In this document: piece by piece, positions 50,931 through 61,640 of the stretch
Position numbering within the stretch: position 1 is the stretch's first letter
Layout: every line of letters begins with the position of its first letter
Assembly: GCA_013399855.1 (NCBI GenBank)
Contig: VXAY01001313.1
Span: 1,597,084 to 1,661,083, forward strand
DNA: 64,000 bases
From: Oxyruncus cristatus
Taxonomy: Eukaryota; Chordata; Aves; Passeriformes; Cotingidae
Direction: 5' to 3'
The notes under the pieces: generated by a model
Databases searched by the model: none
Told to the model about the DNA's origin: nothing
What the model saw: only the letters and a program-made list of their open reading frames with translations
Made by a program: the position numbers and the translations under genes

Positions 50931-51700
50931 GATGGTTGTATCCGTGCTTAATTAGACGCTGCTATTGTTGGTCTATGTTTGGCCCAGCCACCTGTGGTCT
51001 GTACTTTTCCGGCCAACTTATGGGAAAACAAGGCCTGATAAACAGAAACTTCGTCCTTGAAGGCAGCACTTTGTATAAACTAAAATTAATTGGTCTCTCA
51101 CTATTGGCTGACGGCCTTCCAAGGGCATTTGAAAGAGAAAGCGAAGAGGAGGAGGATGAAGTAAACCCCCAGACCCATTAAGGGAAGACCCCCCCCCAAG
51201 GTGTATGACGCAGGCGCGGGGAAATTCCAACATCCACACGTGTGTGCAGAAGGGGCACCACTGACATAACGGGGGAGGGACCGAGGGCCTCTGGCTGGGC
51301 GGTGCCGGCCACACCTGCCCAGGTAGACGTCACCGGCAAATTGGATAAAAAAGCAGGTGGCTCGTGCTCGGGGGGCTCCTGCTTCACACGAAGGACCACG
51401 TTACCTTTTGTGGGGACGCCCGCGATGTGTGAGCCAGACCCTCCGAGGACGCAGCTGCTACAGAGAATCCTTTGGTATTCCGAGTTGGTAAGATAACCTC
51501 CTAAGTTACACCTGGGTGTTTGTGGGGTTTTACTGAGGGCTTATTTTCCCTTCTCTTTTCTGTCTACCGTTTTCTTGTTTTGTTGGCCACTCCTTTATAA
51601 TAAGTATTGGTTTTTTGAGCTTTCAACAGTGTTTTGGTTTCAATCCCGGCATCCCTTCGAACCCTCCCCTGGAAAAATGGTGCAGAAGAGGATGAAGGCA
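50930..51700 (+). mobile_element. Candidate LTR (possibly ERVL-type) with promoter-like parts
   Basis: A compact CpG-rich block in otherwise CpG-poor DNA, with about twenty CpG between 51206 and 51484. Read on plus, it has LTR-like parts in order: an ATTGGCTG (CCAAT-like) region near 51104-51111, a CRE-like GACGTCAC at 51326-51333, a TATA-like GATAAAAAAG at 51344-51353, an AATAAG poly-A-like word at 51599-51604 followed by a GT/T-rich stretch, and TGGTGCAGAAGAGGATGAAG at 51678-51697. The last word resembles the tRNA-Leu primer-binding site remembered for ERVL elements. I found no clean TG...CA ends or target-site duplication, so boundaries are approximate. An alternative is a CpG-rich promoter with a first exon. 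No retroviral protein is encoded here. Confidence 0.4.
51344..51353 (+). promoter_or_regulatory. TATA-like box with upstream CRE-like site
   Basis: GATAAAAAAG lies 10 bases downstream of GACGTCAC (51326-51333) inside the CpG-rich block. A start would be expected about 25-30 bases downstream. A splice-donor-like TTG|GTAAGA follows at 51485-51493. Motif reading only. Confidence 0.35.
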
Positions 51701-53374
51701 CAGCAGCGACACGTGTCTTAGAAAGCACTTAAGCTCAGTGTGGGAGAAGGCAGAGGAAAGCACTCAAAGCTGAGAATATCTCAGAATCTTCCCATCCCTG
51801 TCTTTTTTTCAAAACTATCTCCACAGGATGACAATCTTTTTACATTTTCTGATGGCGTTAAATGCACACCATCAGCACCTGAATTTGCATTATTAACACG
51901 CTAAAATGATCTTTTCTTTTCTTGCAAGACATAAGTATACATACAAATGTTTAAAAGCACAAATAAGGAAAAAGGCTGTTTTAAAGTTCAAGGTGTTAAG
52001 TAACCATGTCAAAGAAAACCCCCAAAACCCAGATGAAACCTTCTAATTTTTTGAGTTTGTTGAAGGTAATCATAGCATTAGGCCAATTGCTGAAAACTAA
52101 TTTTTGTCAGAGAAAGCCTATGTCTTAAAGCTTATCATACTATGGACAAAATTTATGCTGAATATCTTTTTGCTTGGTTACTTAGGTTGCTTATAGGCAA
52201 AATTTGGTTTACAAGTTTGCAGAAATAACATTCAGTCACTTACAGTCATCAAAGCATGGAAAATTTTGGGTTTATTTCAGATTAAAGAATAGAGAATGGA
52301 AGAGGAGATTAATTTTCTTCCATTGTTTTCTTGTCAGAATTATTTATCGCTAATTTAACAGTAATTAGAGAGAAAAAAAAAAAAAAAAAGACAATGCACC
52401 AAATACCCAAACCCAGCAATTCCCAAAATATTATAGAATGATGAACAAGCCAGGTTCAAAGCCATCAATAATGAAAAGCAGCACATCATTAAGTGCACAG
52501 CCCAGTTGATATCAGTTCTGTTATACTGCACAAGTGTGATGGAAAGGACATAGCTTTGGGATATTTGGTGGCAGATCATAGGTTTAGTCTTCCCTCTGAC
52601 ACTGTGCTGAAGTGGCACATCAGATCTGTTGGGAGTTCATCAAGAGCTTGTCAAAGAGAGAGGTAGCTGCTCTCCTTCAGCTAGAACAAAGAAATATACA
52701 TCAATGTTTACAAGTGGAAGCCAATCCATCCCTACCAAACTCCAAAATTAGTCGTTCCATTATATAAATGATGATTAAGTTGATTTGATTTACTCTTGTT
52801 CAGTCAAATACCCTTGAAACCCTCTCCAAATGTTACCTAACCGGGAGGTGCTGTTCAAACTATGTATCTAATACTTGAATTCTGATTAGTGAAATTCAAT
52901 CTCAACAACAAAAGTTAATTTCATTTCTTGAGTTCAGATTCTTCTAGAGCTGGAGAAGAAATGTAGATTTTTCTTCAGCAATCATTTCAACTGACAACAT
53001 TTTATAACTCACAGAATATTTTGAAAAGATAAAAAAAAATTTAGAAGCATGAAATTCTGCAATCCTTTAAAAAAACTTAAGACTAAAAAGTATTAACTCA
53101 TAGAGGAAAACATTCACATTTAGTTTTGTTGGGTTATATTTGTAAGTGAAAGATGTTCCTCTAAAGAAATGTTCCAACTTTAATGATTAATTAAAAATTG
53201 TTAGGTTCCCTTGCCCACACTTCCTCATACAATTCAGATTGTCCATCTAAAAATTTCAGGCAGAGATGCTTTTCGTATTGTACTCCATGATAATATTTTC
53301 AGTTCATGAAAAAATAATATTTATGCGATGGCACTCTGATGTTCTGACAGTTCTCTAAAAAGTTGAAGCTTGCC
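51701..53374. other. Unique non-coding sequence
   Basis: No gene or transposon recognised. A poly-A tract lies at about 52373-52389. Confidence 0.6.
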
Positions 53375-53855
53375 CCACTTTGAAACTGAACCTTATCTTG
53401 GACTGTCTCACACCGCAGCTTCTTTTGGCAGGTGGAGAAGCACGGCCTGGATGAACGGGCAGCGTTACAGGCTGGAGAATTGCTGAACCAACAGGTTCCA
53501 AAGGACACAACTGACAGTACAGGTTGTGAACTTTGGCTTGTAGTGGGCAAAGTATCCTAGAGGTTGGTGACAGGACTCTCGTTTCAGTATCTTCCTCTTC
53601 AACCTGGATGATGACACAGCAGCCCCCTCAGCAGGTTTGCAGGTAGCACCAAAGGAAAAGGAGAACCTGACACGATGCCTGGCAGGGCACGGTAAAAGGG
53701 ACGTGCAGGGTCCTTCATACAGGCCAGGACTGACCGGGTAGTACCTCTTACGGAAAAGGATCTTTGGATTATGGTGGGCATCCAGCTGAACAGCCAAGTC
53801 CATGCAATCACCATATGCAGGCCAAAGAGACTTTAAATACAGTAATAAAGGGGCA
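53375..53855 (+). mobile_element. CR1 LINE reverse transcriptase fragment (plus strand)
   Basis: The only plus-strand CR1 piece seen. Read on plus, it follows CR1 ORF2 in the right order but with several frame changes: WTVSH...FFWQVEKHGLDE (53399-53455, after the FDTV palm motif), a VENWLN-like region near 53475, a VPQGSVLGP-like stretch (53558-53585), FQYL..FNLDDD (53583-53616, matching the IFINDLDDG region), AGLQVA (matching the FADDTK region, decayed), then GLTG...TEKDLWIMVGIQLN (53735-53790, matching AEKDLGVLVDxxLN). Both ends are missing, including the 3' UTR. The catalytic aspartates are not intact. This is more decayed than the copies at 19 and 24.5 kb. Minus-strand open frames of up to 112 codons over it are shadows. 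Confidence 0.7.
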
Positions 53856-56800
53856 GGAATTACAAGGAGAAGTCATACATGGAATTTGGTCTACCTGATT
53901 AGGAAAGATACAATTTCAGATGTGAAGCAACACATCTGAAAAAAAGATTAAATCTATTATGGTTTAAGAGGTGGACAAAGGCTCTGCTTCTGCTTTTGGC
54001 GCCTCTTTCCCCATTGGGTGCTCTGTGAAGCGCCCAAAGTGTTCTGTGCCACCCAGCACAGTGGCAGCCACGAAGCCATGCAGACTGACAGAGCCTGGAC
54101 TCTATTTGTTCCTGCAAAGTCAGTGCACTTTATTAAATTTAATGCCAAGTTTCACTTCACTCTCGAAACACGGTTTTGGAAAACTCGAGTACTTCGAAAT
54201 AAAAAGCTAGAAGACTGAAAGGCAGAGAGCAAATTATGATTTGATTATCAGTGACTGCAGTTAACATTAATACTTCAAAATTACTGACTTAATCCCTTCC
54301 CACTGGTTTGATAATCAAAATCATTTGTATTGAAATTCCTCTCTCAAGACTGGCCACAGATATGCTAAACTGTCAATGTAGCATTCAAATCAGGTAAATA
54401 TCTTTTCTTAGTTTCAGGTTTAATGCACAGTTGAATCTACTGTCAAGCCTCCAAAATTCTCAGCGGCAGTTCTTACAGGATCTATCTAATGTCATAGGGT
54501 AAAACTTAGATATTACAAGGAATATAGACCCAGCATCTGTCTTGGAGTGATGAGACAGAATCACGTTATGAGAACGCACAGGAATCGTAGTTAAGGGTGA
54601 GAGCAAAGAGTACGTAAAAGAATAAACAAACAACTCTTAAGGTTCAAAATCAGACCTACAGAGAAAAACACCTTATGAGACTAACAGGGTAGCCTGTGAA
54701 TACACAGTAGATGGTGGGTTCATTCACCTGTAAAGTATACACTGTATTGGTTGAATCAAAGCCTCAGGTCTTCTCTGATAAGAAGGAGTATTGGGTTTGT
54801 GTGGTGAGGATGGGGGGAGAAGGAGGGTGAGGAACTAGAGGGGTAGGCTCTTTGAGAACCTTCTAGAAGCTTTGACACAAATGTCAGTGGAGAAGGAGAG
54901 GGAGGAGCAATTCACAAAAGACTAACAAATATGTGAAGAAAACCATCTGTACATGTTTTAGTACAAAACGAAACAGTGCTGTTTTAAAGAAGTCACAGTT
55001 TGGTTTCTTTGGATTTGCGCATCTCTGTAGTGGGACAGCACTGGGCACCAGATAGGCATAGTACCCACAATGCTCTCCTACTGCCCTGAAAAATGAACTC
55101 TTAATGACAAAAACAGCATTGGGCTGATCCTGGTTTCTGGGCAATATTGGCTAATCCGTTATCCCAAGAAGGTTGAACTTAGATTGCAGAGCAGCCAGCA
55201 GTGTCTGGGTGGGATGCAGGGGGCACTCTGTAATATTAAAACTGCCAGCAGCTCTGGCCAGTGACTGCCAGGTAAGGGTGGCCATTAAAAGAAACAATTA
55301 AAATAAGGAACCCTTGTAATAGGGAAAATTGTCTGAATTGATCTTTTGTAGCTGAAAATCATTTGGAAGTTTATGTGATGTGTTTCAATTCTGAATGATG
55401 AGTTTTAATACTGAGAACCTACCTTGCAAATAGAGAATCAAGGGCAAGCCTATGCTGCACAATGGACGTCAAGCTAACACAGACCGAAACTTCAGCTCAG
55501 CAACAATGAGAATAATCCCACCTGGAGGGTGCAATTGCAATGCCACTTGAAGCCACCTATAGTCCTTTCCGCTCTACAGTAAGCACACACCATGGTTTGC
55601 TCACAGGTCAAGGTGGACAGACTAGATTATATGGTCAAAATTGCTTAAATGCACTAGAGAAATTAAATTTCCCAGAAATGTAGGTATGTCAGCAGGAGAG
55701 ACTGGCCCCAGTCTGGGTTTGGGTTTAATCTGCAAATAAAGTACTAGACATGGTTGGGCCTAAGTGATCCAAACCCAAATCCACGCTATCCACTCGCCCT
55801 CAAAATTTCTCAGCCTGTGATATTCAAAGGCTAGGTTCACTTTCTGGGGCGTGGATATTCCCATTAGAAACACACTCATCTATCACAGCCCAAGAAGGTA
55901 ACATAAGGCCTCATGGCCTTAACTAATTTGGTCTATTCTGTATGTACCAGAATTCTTCTACCAATAGAAATTGCCATAAATTACATGAGATTTTCCCTGT
56001 TAGCACCGTAACTGTTTTCAGTTATACTGGGCCATGTCTGCTGATGTCTTTTAAGAACCAGATTTAAACAGTAGTTAACATATCATTCAGTTTCAATTAT
56101 TGCTACAAAATAATAAATGGAATTTTGTTTTTCATAGTTTGGCTTCATTGGAAAAAAATATAGACCTTTTAGCCTATACTAAGTAATGGTCATTACCCAG
56201 GGATAATTCTATAAACATGGATTGCCTCTGTATCCACGACACTGCTTTTGCATCCATCCCTGATGTTAACAAAAAATGAGATTTAGTTTTAATTGTATGC
56301 TTGAAATTACATGTTGTTGATTTATCTGACCACTGCTTCTCTGCCAGAGCTCTGAGGAGCTAATGAGCCTTGGAGAACATCTCAGCTTAGGTTGTTTACA
56401 AATTCCATGAAGTGAGATAAAGGAAATGAAGAGTGCATGTGTGCTGAGCCTTCCAAAGTCCTGATAAGGTGTTAATAAACCTTGGCAAATTCTGATTATG
56501 TCTGTCTCATTATGTATTTTGTTAAATTTCCTACAGATAGCAACGTTGGCAAATTAAACGCCAAAAGTGCGATGTTTGAGTCTGCTCACCTGAGTGAGCA
56601 ATGATAAGTAATGAAAGGCAACAGACACAATCTCCCTACTTTTTCCAGAGTTCACTGGACCAAAGCAAATTTGTGGTTGTTTAAGTTCTCTATTTTATTT
56701 CTAACAAGTACATGTCACTTTTTAGGAGGCAAAAGTGCACAAAATACAGTATTTTATTATCTAAATTCTTCAAGCACTTTACCTGAAAGCCCAAGTGCCA

Positions 56801-57265
56801 CCTCTAATCATAAAACAGCATACACTAAGCAAATTCTTTTGCCAAAATCTCTTACATTCTTTATTATTACATCGTATTAGGAAACTGCTGACTCAACAGC
56901 AGCTATTTTGCTGTAGAATGGATAAATTCCTAAGTAGGCACAGATGTGTCACACAGAAAATATTAGCAAAATACTTTACGATTATGACACAGGGGCAAAG
57001 ACAGAAGTAAATGCATTCTTATTAAATAGTCTTGTTTATACTAGGGAATGTGAGCTGTGTAAAACATCAAGGTACCTGCCTTTACACAGACTTTTTCATA
57101 AGCAGGACAGGCCATATGATTGCTTCTAGCATTCTATTCTGCTGTTCGTTTGGCTATGTGACCCTGGGAAGTCAGCCCGTGTTCACTGGACCACTGTAAC
57201 GACACTGGGAAACAGAGATGGGAACTGTTAAACAACTCTAGATCTACAGATTAAAAAGTCCTACA
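53856..57265. other. Unique non-coding sequence
   Basis: No gene recognised. A GC-richer patch at 53980-54120 directly after the CR1 fragment has no identified family. Positions 56440-56610 hold a 7-bp perfect hairpin (56583-56600, loop CTGA) and an inverted TTGGC...GCCAA pair (56546-56564). Otherwise AT-rich. Confidence 0.5.
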
Positions 57266-57290
57266 TACACACACACACAAAAAAAAAAGG
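57266..57290 (+). repeat. (CA)n followed by an A run
   Basis: About six CA units running into an A run of about ten bases. Low complexity only. Confidence 0.85.
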
Positions 57291-57603
57291 GAACACTATT
57301 TTTAGCTCTTTCTGCACATGAGCAGAATACTGGTTGACAGCAGTGTGGCAGAGCCAGGAGAAGTGGATCTTCACCGATGAGTGAGAAGTGGCACTGCCCT
57401 GACTGACAGAGGTATGTGGGACATGGTAAAACTGTGAGAGAAGTTAACACAATGTACTATGCAAAACAAATGCAATGGCTTGTAAAAACAGCAGGGAAGA
57501 AAGCAGTGATAAATAAACAAATTTAATCAAACTTGGCAAGGTTCTCATCAAAAAGGCACTAAGGCTGCAGCTAAAGAGGCAGGAGAGAAAACACAAGAAA
57601 AAA
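57291..57603. other. Non-coding sequence, nothing recognised
   Basis: No gene, RNA or repeat family could be supported between the CA tract and the MIR-like fragment. Confidence 0.6.
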
Positions 57604-57700
57604 AAAGATTATTTGTCCAATATCCTACAATGGGTAAGTAAGAAAAACAGAGCCTAGACCTTATGAACCTAGAACTAGAGTCTACCAGTCTGGCTTCCTT
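57604..57700 (-). mobile_element. MIR-like ancient SINE fragment
   Basis: The plus strand reads ATTTGTCCAATATCCTACAA, then TGGGTAAGTAAG, then CAGAGCCTAGACC and GAACCTAG, then TCTACCAGTCT. This follows the reverse complement of MIR as remembered (GACTTGCCCAAGGTCACACAG, TAGTAAGTGGCAGAGCC, GGATTCGAACCCAGGTCT, TCTGACTCC). The order is right and divergence is high. It could be another CORE-type SINE. Confidence 0.45.
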
Positions 57701-58719
57701 CTTTGCCCAAAAGCTCATTAGTTTTCACAGAGTCACTAAAAGAACACAAAATCAAAAGACATGAATACACATATAAAAGAGATTTTCTGTCTAGGTAGTA
57801 AAATGTGTTTTACGAACCATCAAGAACATATAGGGAAAAAAGTCACATTTTAATGTCATTGATCTCAAAAAAAAAGCCCTCAAACCCCTCACTGGCTGCT
57901 TTTGCTTTAGGTTTCAGGTTTGTCCAGTTGCTGCTGTTTCTATTTCAGCACCTTCAACACTTACTGGTAATACTTAATTAAAACATGAGCTTTAATGAAT
58001 GTTTAGGGGAATGTAATACTTAAATAGTGTCATTCAAGGACAACTTTGTTTTCCAAGGTAGCAATCAGTCTTACTCCAATCAAAATAAAATCAATAAAGT
58101 GGAACTCAGCAAATCAGACACAGCATTAATAAATGCAACAGTACCCATCCTGTGTTACCCATGAAAAAGAGTTAGCAATTGTCAACTATGTGAATGAATC
58201 TGAAAAAAATCCCCTTTTATGCCATGCCTATATAGAAAATCATTGCTTGTTACTCTTTTGGAGCATATGGAGCACATTCACTTACCCTTCACTCCAAAGA
58301 GTGCAAGAACAGAAATACAAATGATGCAACACACAGTCTCCCCACACTTTTCTCTCTTCTTGATTTGCAATGATAATTTTCTGCAGAAGGAGACAGAAAC
58401 TTGCCAAATTTATATGTTTCTTGGGGAGATGTCTGGGGGGCTGTGAGCACTTTTTTCTTTTAATCGTTTCTACCAACAGCTGTTGTGTCCCAGGTCAGTC
58501 ATTGGGCTTTTCCATTCTGGCACTATTTTGTAGTCACTCCTGCCTCTGCAGATGATGCGATGGCTGCAGAATGTGGCAGAGGAATGTGAACTGAATCCTA
58601 AGCAGGACATGGCTGTTGCTAAACCTTATGAACAATATGGGTTATGGGTGCTGAGTGGAATATAATTAGCACAAATGCACCTTTGTCTTCCAGCTGTCCG
58701 GCAGACCACATACTCCACC
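57701..58719. other. Non-coding sequence, nothing recognised
   Basis: AT-rich DNA with short open frames (at most 75 codons) of no recognisable content. Confidence 0.6.
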
Positions 58720-58736
58720 TTTTTTTTTTTTTTTTT
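58720..58736 (+). repeat. Poly-T tract (17 T)
   Basis: An uninterrupted T run. The sequence upstream and downstream on the minus strand does not look like a processed transcript. Confidence 0.9.
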
Positions 58737-60859
58737 ATGAGGCAGTGATTTTTAATTGTATTATTACAGTAGGAATATTGGGGGAATTACTCCACACAAT
58801 ACCAGCTTCATAGCATTGGCTTTCTATTCAACACACTTTCCTACACAACTTTATTCATGATGCTCTAGTTAGATCTCTGACATTTCTTGCAGAAGCTTTT
58901 TTATTAAGACTTATAAGAATCATAAAAATATGCTCTGGACAGAAACTCGGCATATAAAGGCTCAGTGAGGGGACACTCACACCACTTAAAGTGAATTTAG
59001 TGTTTGCAATGGTAGTGTAAATGAAAGAACCCTCAATACCATCAGTAATTCTATAGTTCCAAAGATAACACCAATACAAAATATCTCCTTTCACTTTTCC
59101 CTCTCCTCCTTCCCTTTTTACTTCCCTCTCAGTATTATTCCACCATGATAAAGCACAGCTTTTACTGAAAGTGGAGAATAATTCAAGACGACTGACAATT
59201 CATCACTCGGGCTTTCGGTTGGACCTATTGTTGAGGAAGGATGCTCCTCCATCCTAAAGGGACTCAGCCACAAGGAGCACAGGGAGGTGCATCAGCTGGT
59301 TTGGTATCAGTTGTGTGAAGTTTCTCAGATGCAAATTGTTTAAATCTCAGGAGAGCTGGGCTGGAATATCCTACTCCAAGGACTCCACTGTATTTTATTA
59401 AAAATCAATTCCATGTCTATACACTTAACTTTATCAAAAAATCTCCTATAAAACCAATTTCCTTCCTCTAGAGAAAGATAAAAAAGCATTTATTTCCAAC
59501 TTGATATCACCTGGTCAGCAGTACTTGCAAACATGCACATTAGAAGTGGCAAGGTGAAAAAAAAACAATGTGGCTTGAAAAGAATGACAACTACCTTGTC
59601 ACTGTGGAGAGCAAGTGCATCTAGGGCCTGCCCCTCTCAAATGTAAACACCAACTCAACTCCCTAAAGATTCTCCTCAAGACTGATTTTTTTCCTTCTTT
59701 TTTTTTTTTTTTTTTTAAATTCAAAGTAGCTGCTTCTCAATCAGACATTAAGGAAGACAATAAAAGGGTTTGTTTCCATAATTCTGATTTTAAGAGTAAG
59801 AGGGAGCCTTCTGGCTGCATGGAACCACAGTGATTGTGAAGAAAAATGGTTCTTAAAGGCTCAGTCAGGACCCTGAACAGGTCCATGGATTCCTCTTATG
59901 TCCTGTTTTCTCATTAACTCTTACTGCTTACGCAGTGTAGCTCCTCTTTACATCCTCCCACAGTCCTTTCTTCTCTACTCTTTTATCTTAAAAAAACCAA
60001 TCAAACCTGAAAGCACAAAAGCAGTAAAAAAACCACACCCTGAGAGTTATATAATACAAGAAGCCAGACATTTCTGTGCCATGAATTGCATGCAGGCCAT
60101 TAGAACATACTTTCAATGTTGTGCCAAAGACTTGGTTAATCAGCTTGCCCAGTTTAAAGAAAAGGAGAAACTTTAAGGGTAGAAAGGTGGCAGTCAGGAA
60201 ATATTTGGTATGTGCACAACTGGGTATGCAATTCCCAGGACTCAGCATTTCCAACAGTTTTCTGAGAATGCATGGAAAATGTTTACATGGATTAGAAAGA
60301 TTAATTTGATTCTTCTTTCAGAAGTCAAAGTCAGGACACTGTAATTTGCCAAGTGCAAATGGTCCTCAGCACCTTGTACCAGGTCTGACACAATACAGAC
60401 GGTTTGTGCTGAGAGTTCGGTGCAAGTCAGACCAAACCTAAGTTTTTCAAGCCAGATTTCATCCTGTACTGCAAGGAAAGGTTTCTGTGAATGGAGATGC
60501 GGCCTCTCTTTTCATTTTCCTGGCTCTTTTACTCACATGAAGGTACTAACAGGGTGGTGAAAAAAAAATAATTTGTCAGACCCCTATTACTTGTTCAGGC
60601 AGAACATAAAAACTATCTATATTTTATGTGGGAGAACACCATTTTTTTAAAAAAAAATAAATCATAAAAATAAGACAGAGAAATATTTCAGGTGGATACA
60701 GAGATGTCTAGGTAGCTCTTTACATAAAATAACTTAATATGCTATACCAACATGTCCACTTGCATCAGCATTGCCCCTCCTTGATCAGCAGACTGGTGAT
60801 CTTGTACCTTATTCATGATGACTTCAGAATTACGTGAAACCAACCTGAAAACAATTTGC
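58737..60859. other. Non-coding sequence with a second poly-T tract
   Basis: No gene recognised. A T-rich run lies at 59684-59716, the last 19 bases being pure T. Open frames of up to 92 codons have no recognisable domain. Confidence 0.6.
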
Positions 60860-61640
60860 TTAAAACCTTGTTTGAAAATCATAGTTAGGACTGAAGGATA
60901 TATTTTGTTTAATAGATGTATTTTTAATATCCTTACACAAAATATGTTTTAAATTTTCATCTTTTACATACTACTAGAAAAAATTAACCTTTTTTTTTAT
61001 TTATTCAGCTCCAATTAATGGCATTTCATAATAATTACATAAACTTAATATATTTAGCCACACAGCAACCAGAAGAAATGTGAGGAATAACTGATTTTAA
61101 GAGCGTGAATATTATTAATTGTTCGCTTAAAGAGTATTATTAGTGGTTCCTTTTTAAAGAGTCTAGTACTGCTTCATAGGGAAAATCTTCATTTTAATGG
61201 AAAATATTAAATAAACTAAGAATATTGTAATTCTTATGATTAAATGAAAAGTAAAGAATTACAATGATTTGGGCTCTCATAATTTATTGCATTAGTTTAA
61301 TCTATTATATCCATTGCAATGCATGAAAAATGGTGACTCTGAAAAAATTAAACATTTGTGTTGCTTTGCATCACAACTTTATTATCCTCTCTTAGCCCTG
61401 AAAGAAGATAACCAGGATCAGACAACAGATTATATATAAACAGGAGTAAACAACAAATGGGTATAAATCAGATTATTAGGATGCAAATCAAGGGAGTGAT
61501 TCATAGTATAAACCCTGGAAATAAAAAACTATTTTGTGCCTTCAAGGCATTCTATTTATTTTCATTATATTTTAAGGAATATTTTATAAAGCAAAGGTTT
61601 GATATAAATCTGTCAGCAAAATTACTGTAGGGACAGCAGG
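60860..61640. other. AT-rich block, candidate conserved non-coding element
   Basis: Very AT-rich yet complex sequence with many TAAT/ATTA words, a CCAATTAATGGC motif (61012-61023) and an octamer-like ATGCAAAT at 61482-61489. No repeat family and almost no open frames. It reads like a developmental enhancer, but this rests on motif style alone. Confidence 0.22.

Noticed and set aside
50936..51181. 81-codon open frame with an acidic Glu-rich end, near the CpG-rich block
   Set aside because: It matches no known protein and lies upstream of the TATA-like site, in the likely U3 part of a candidate LTR.
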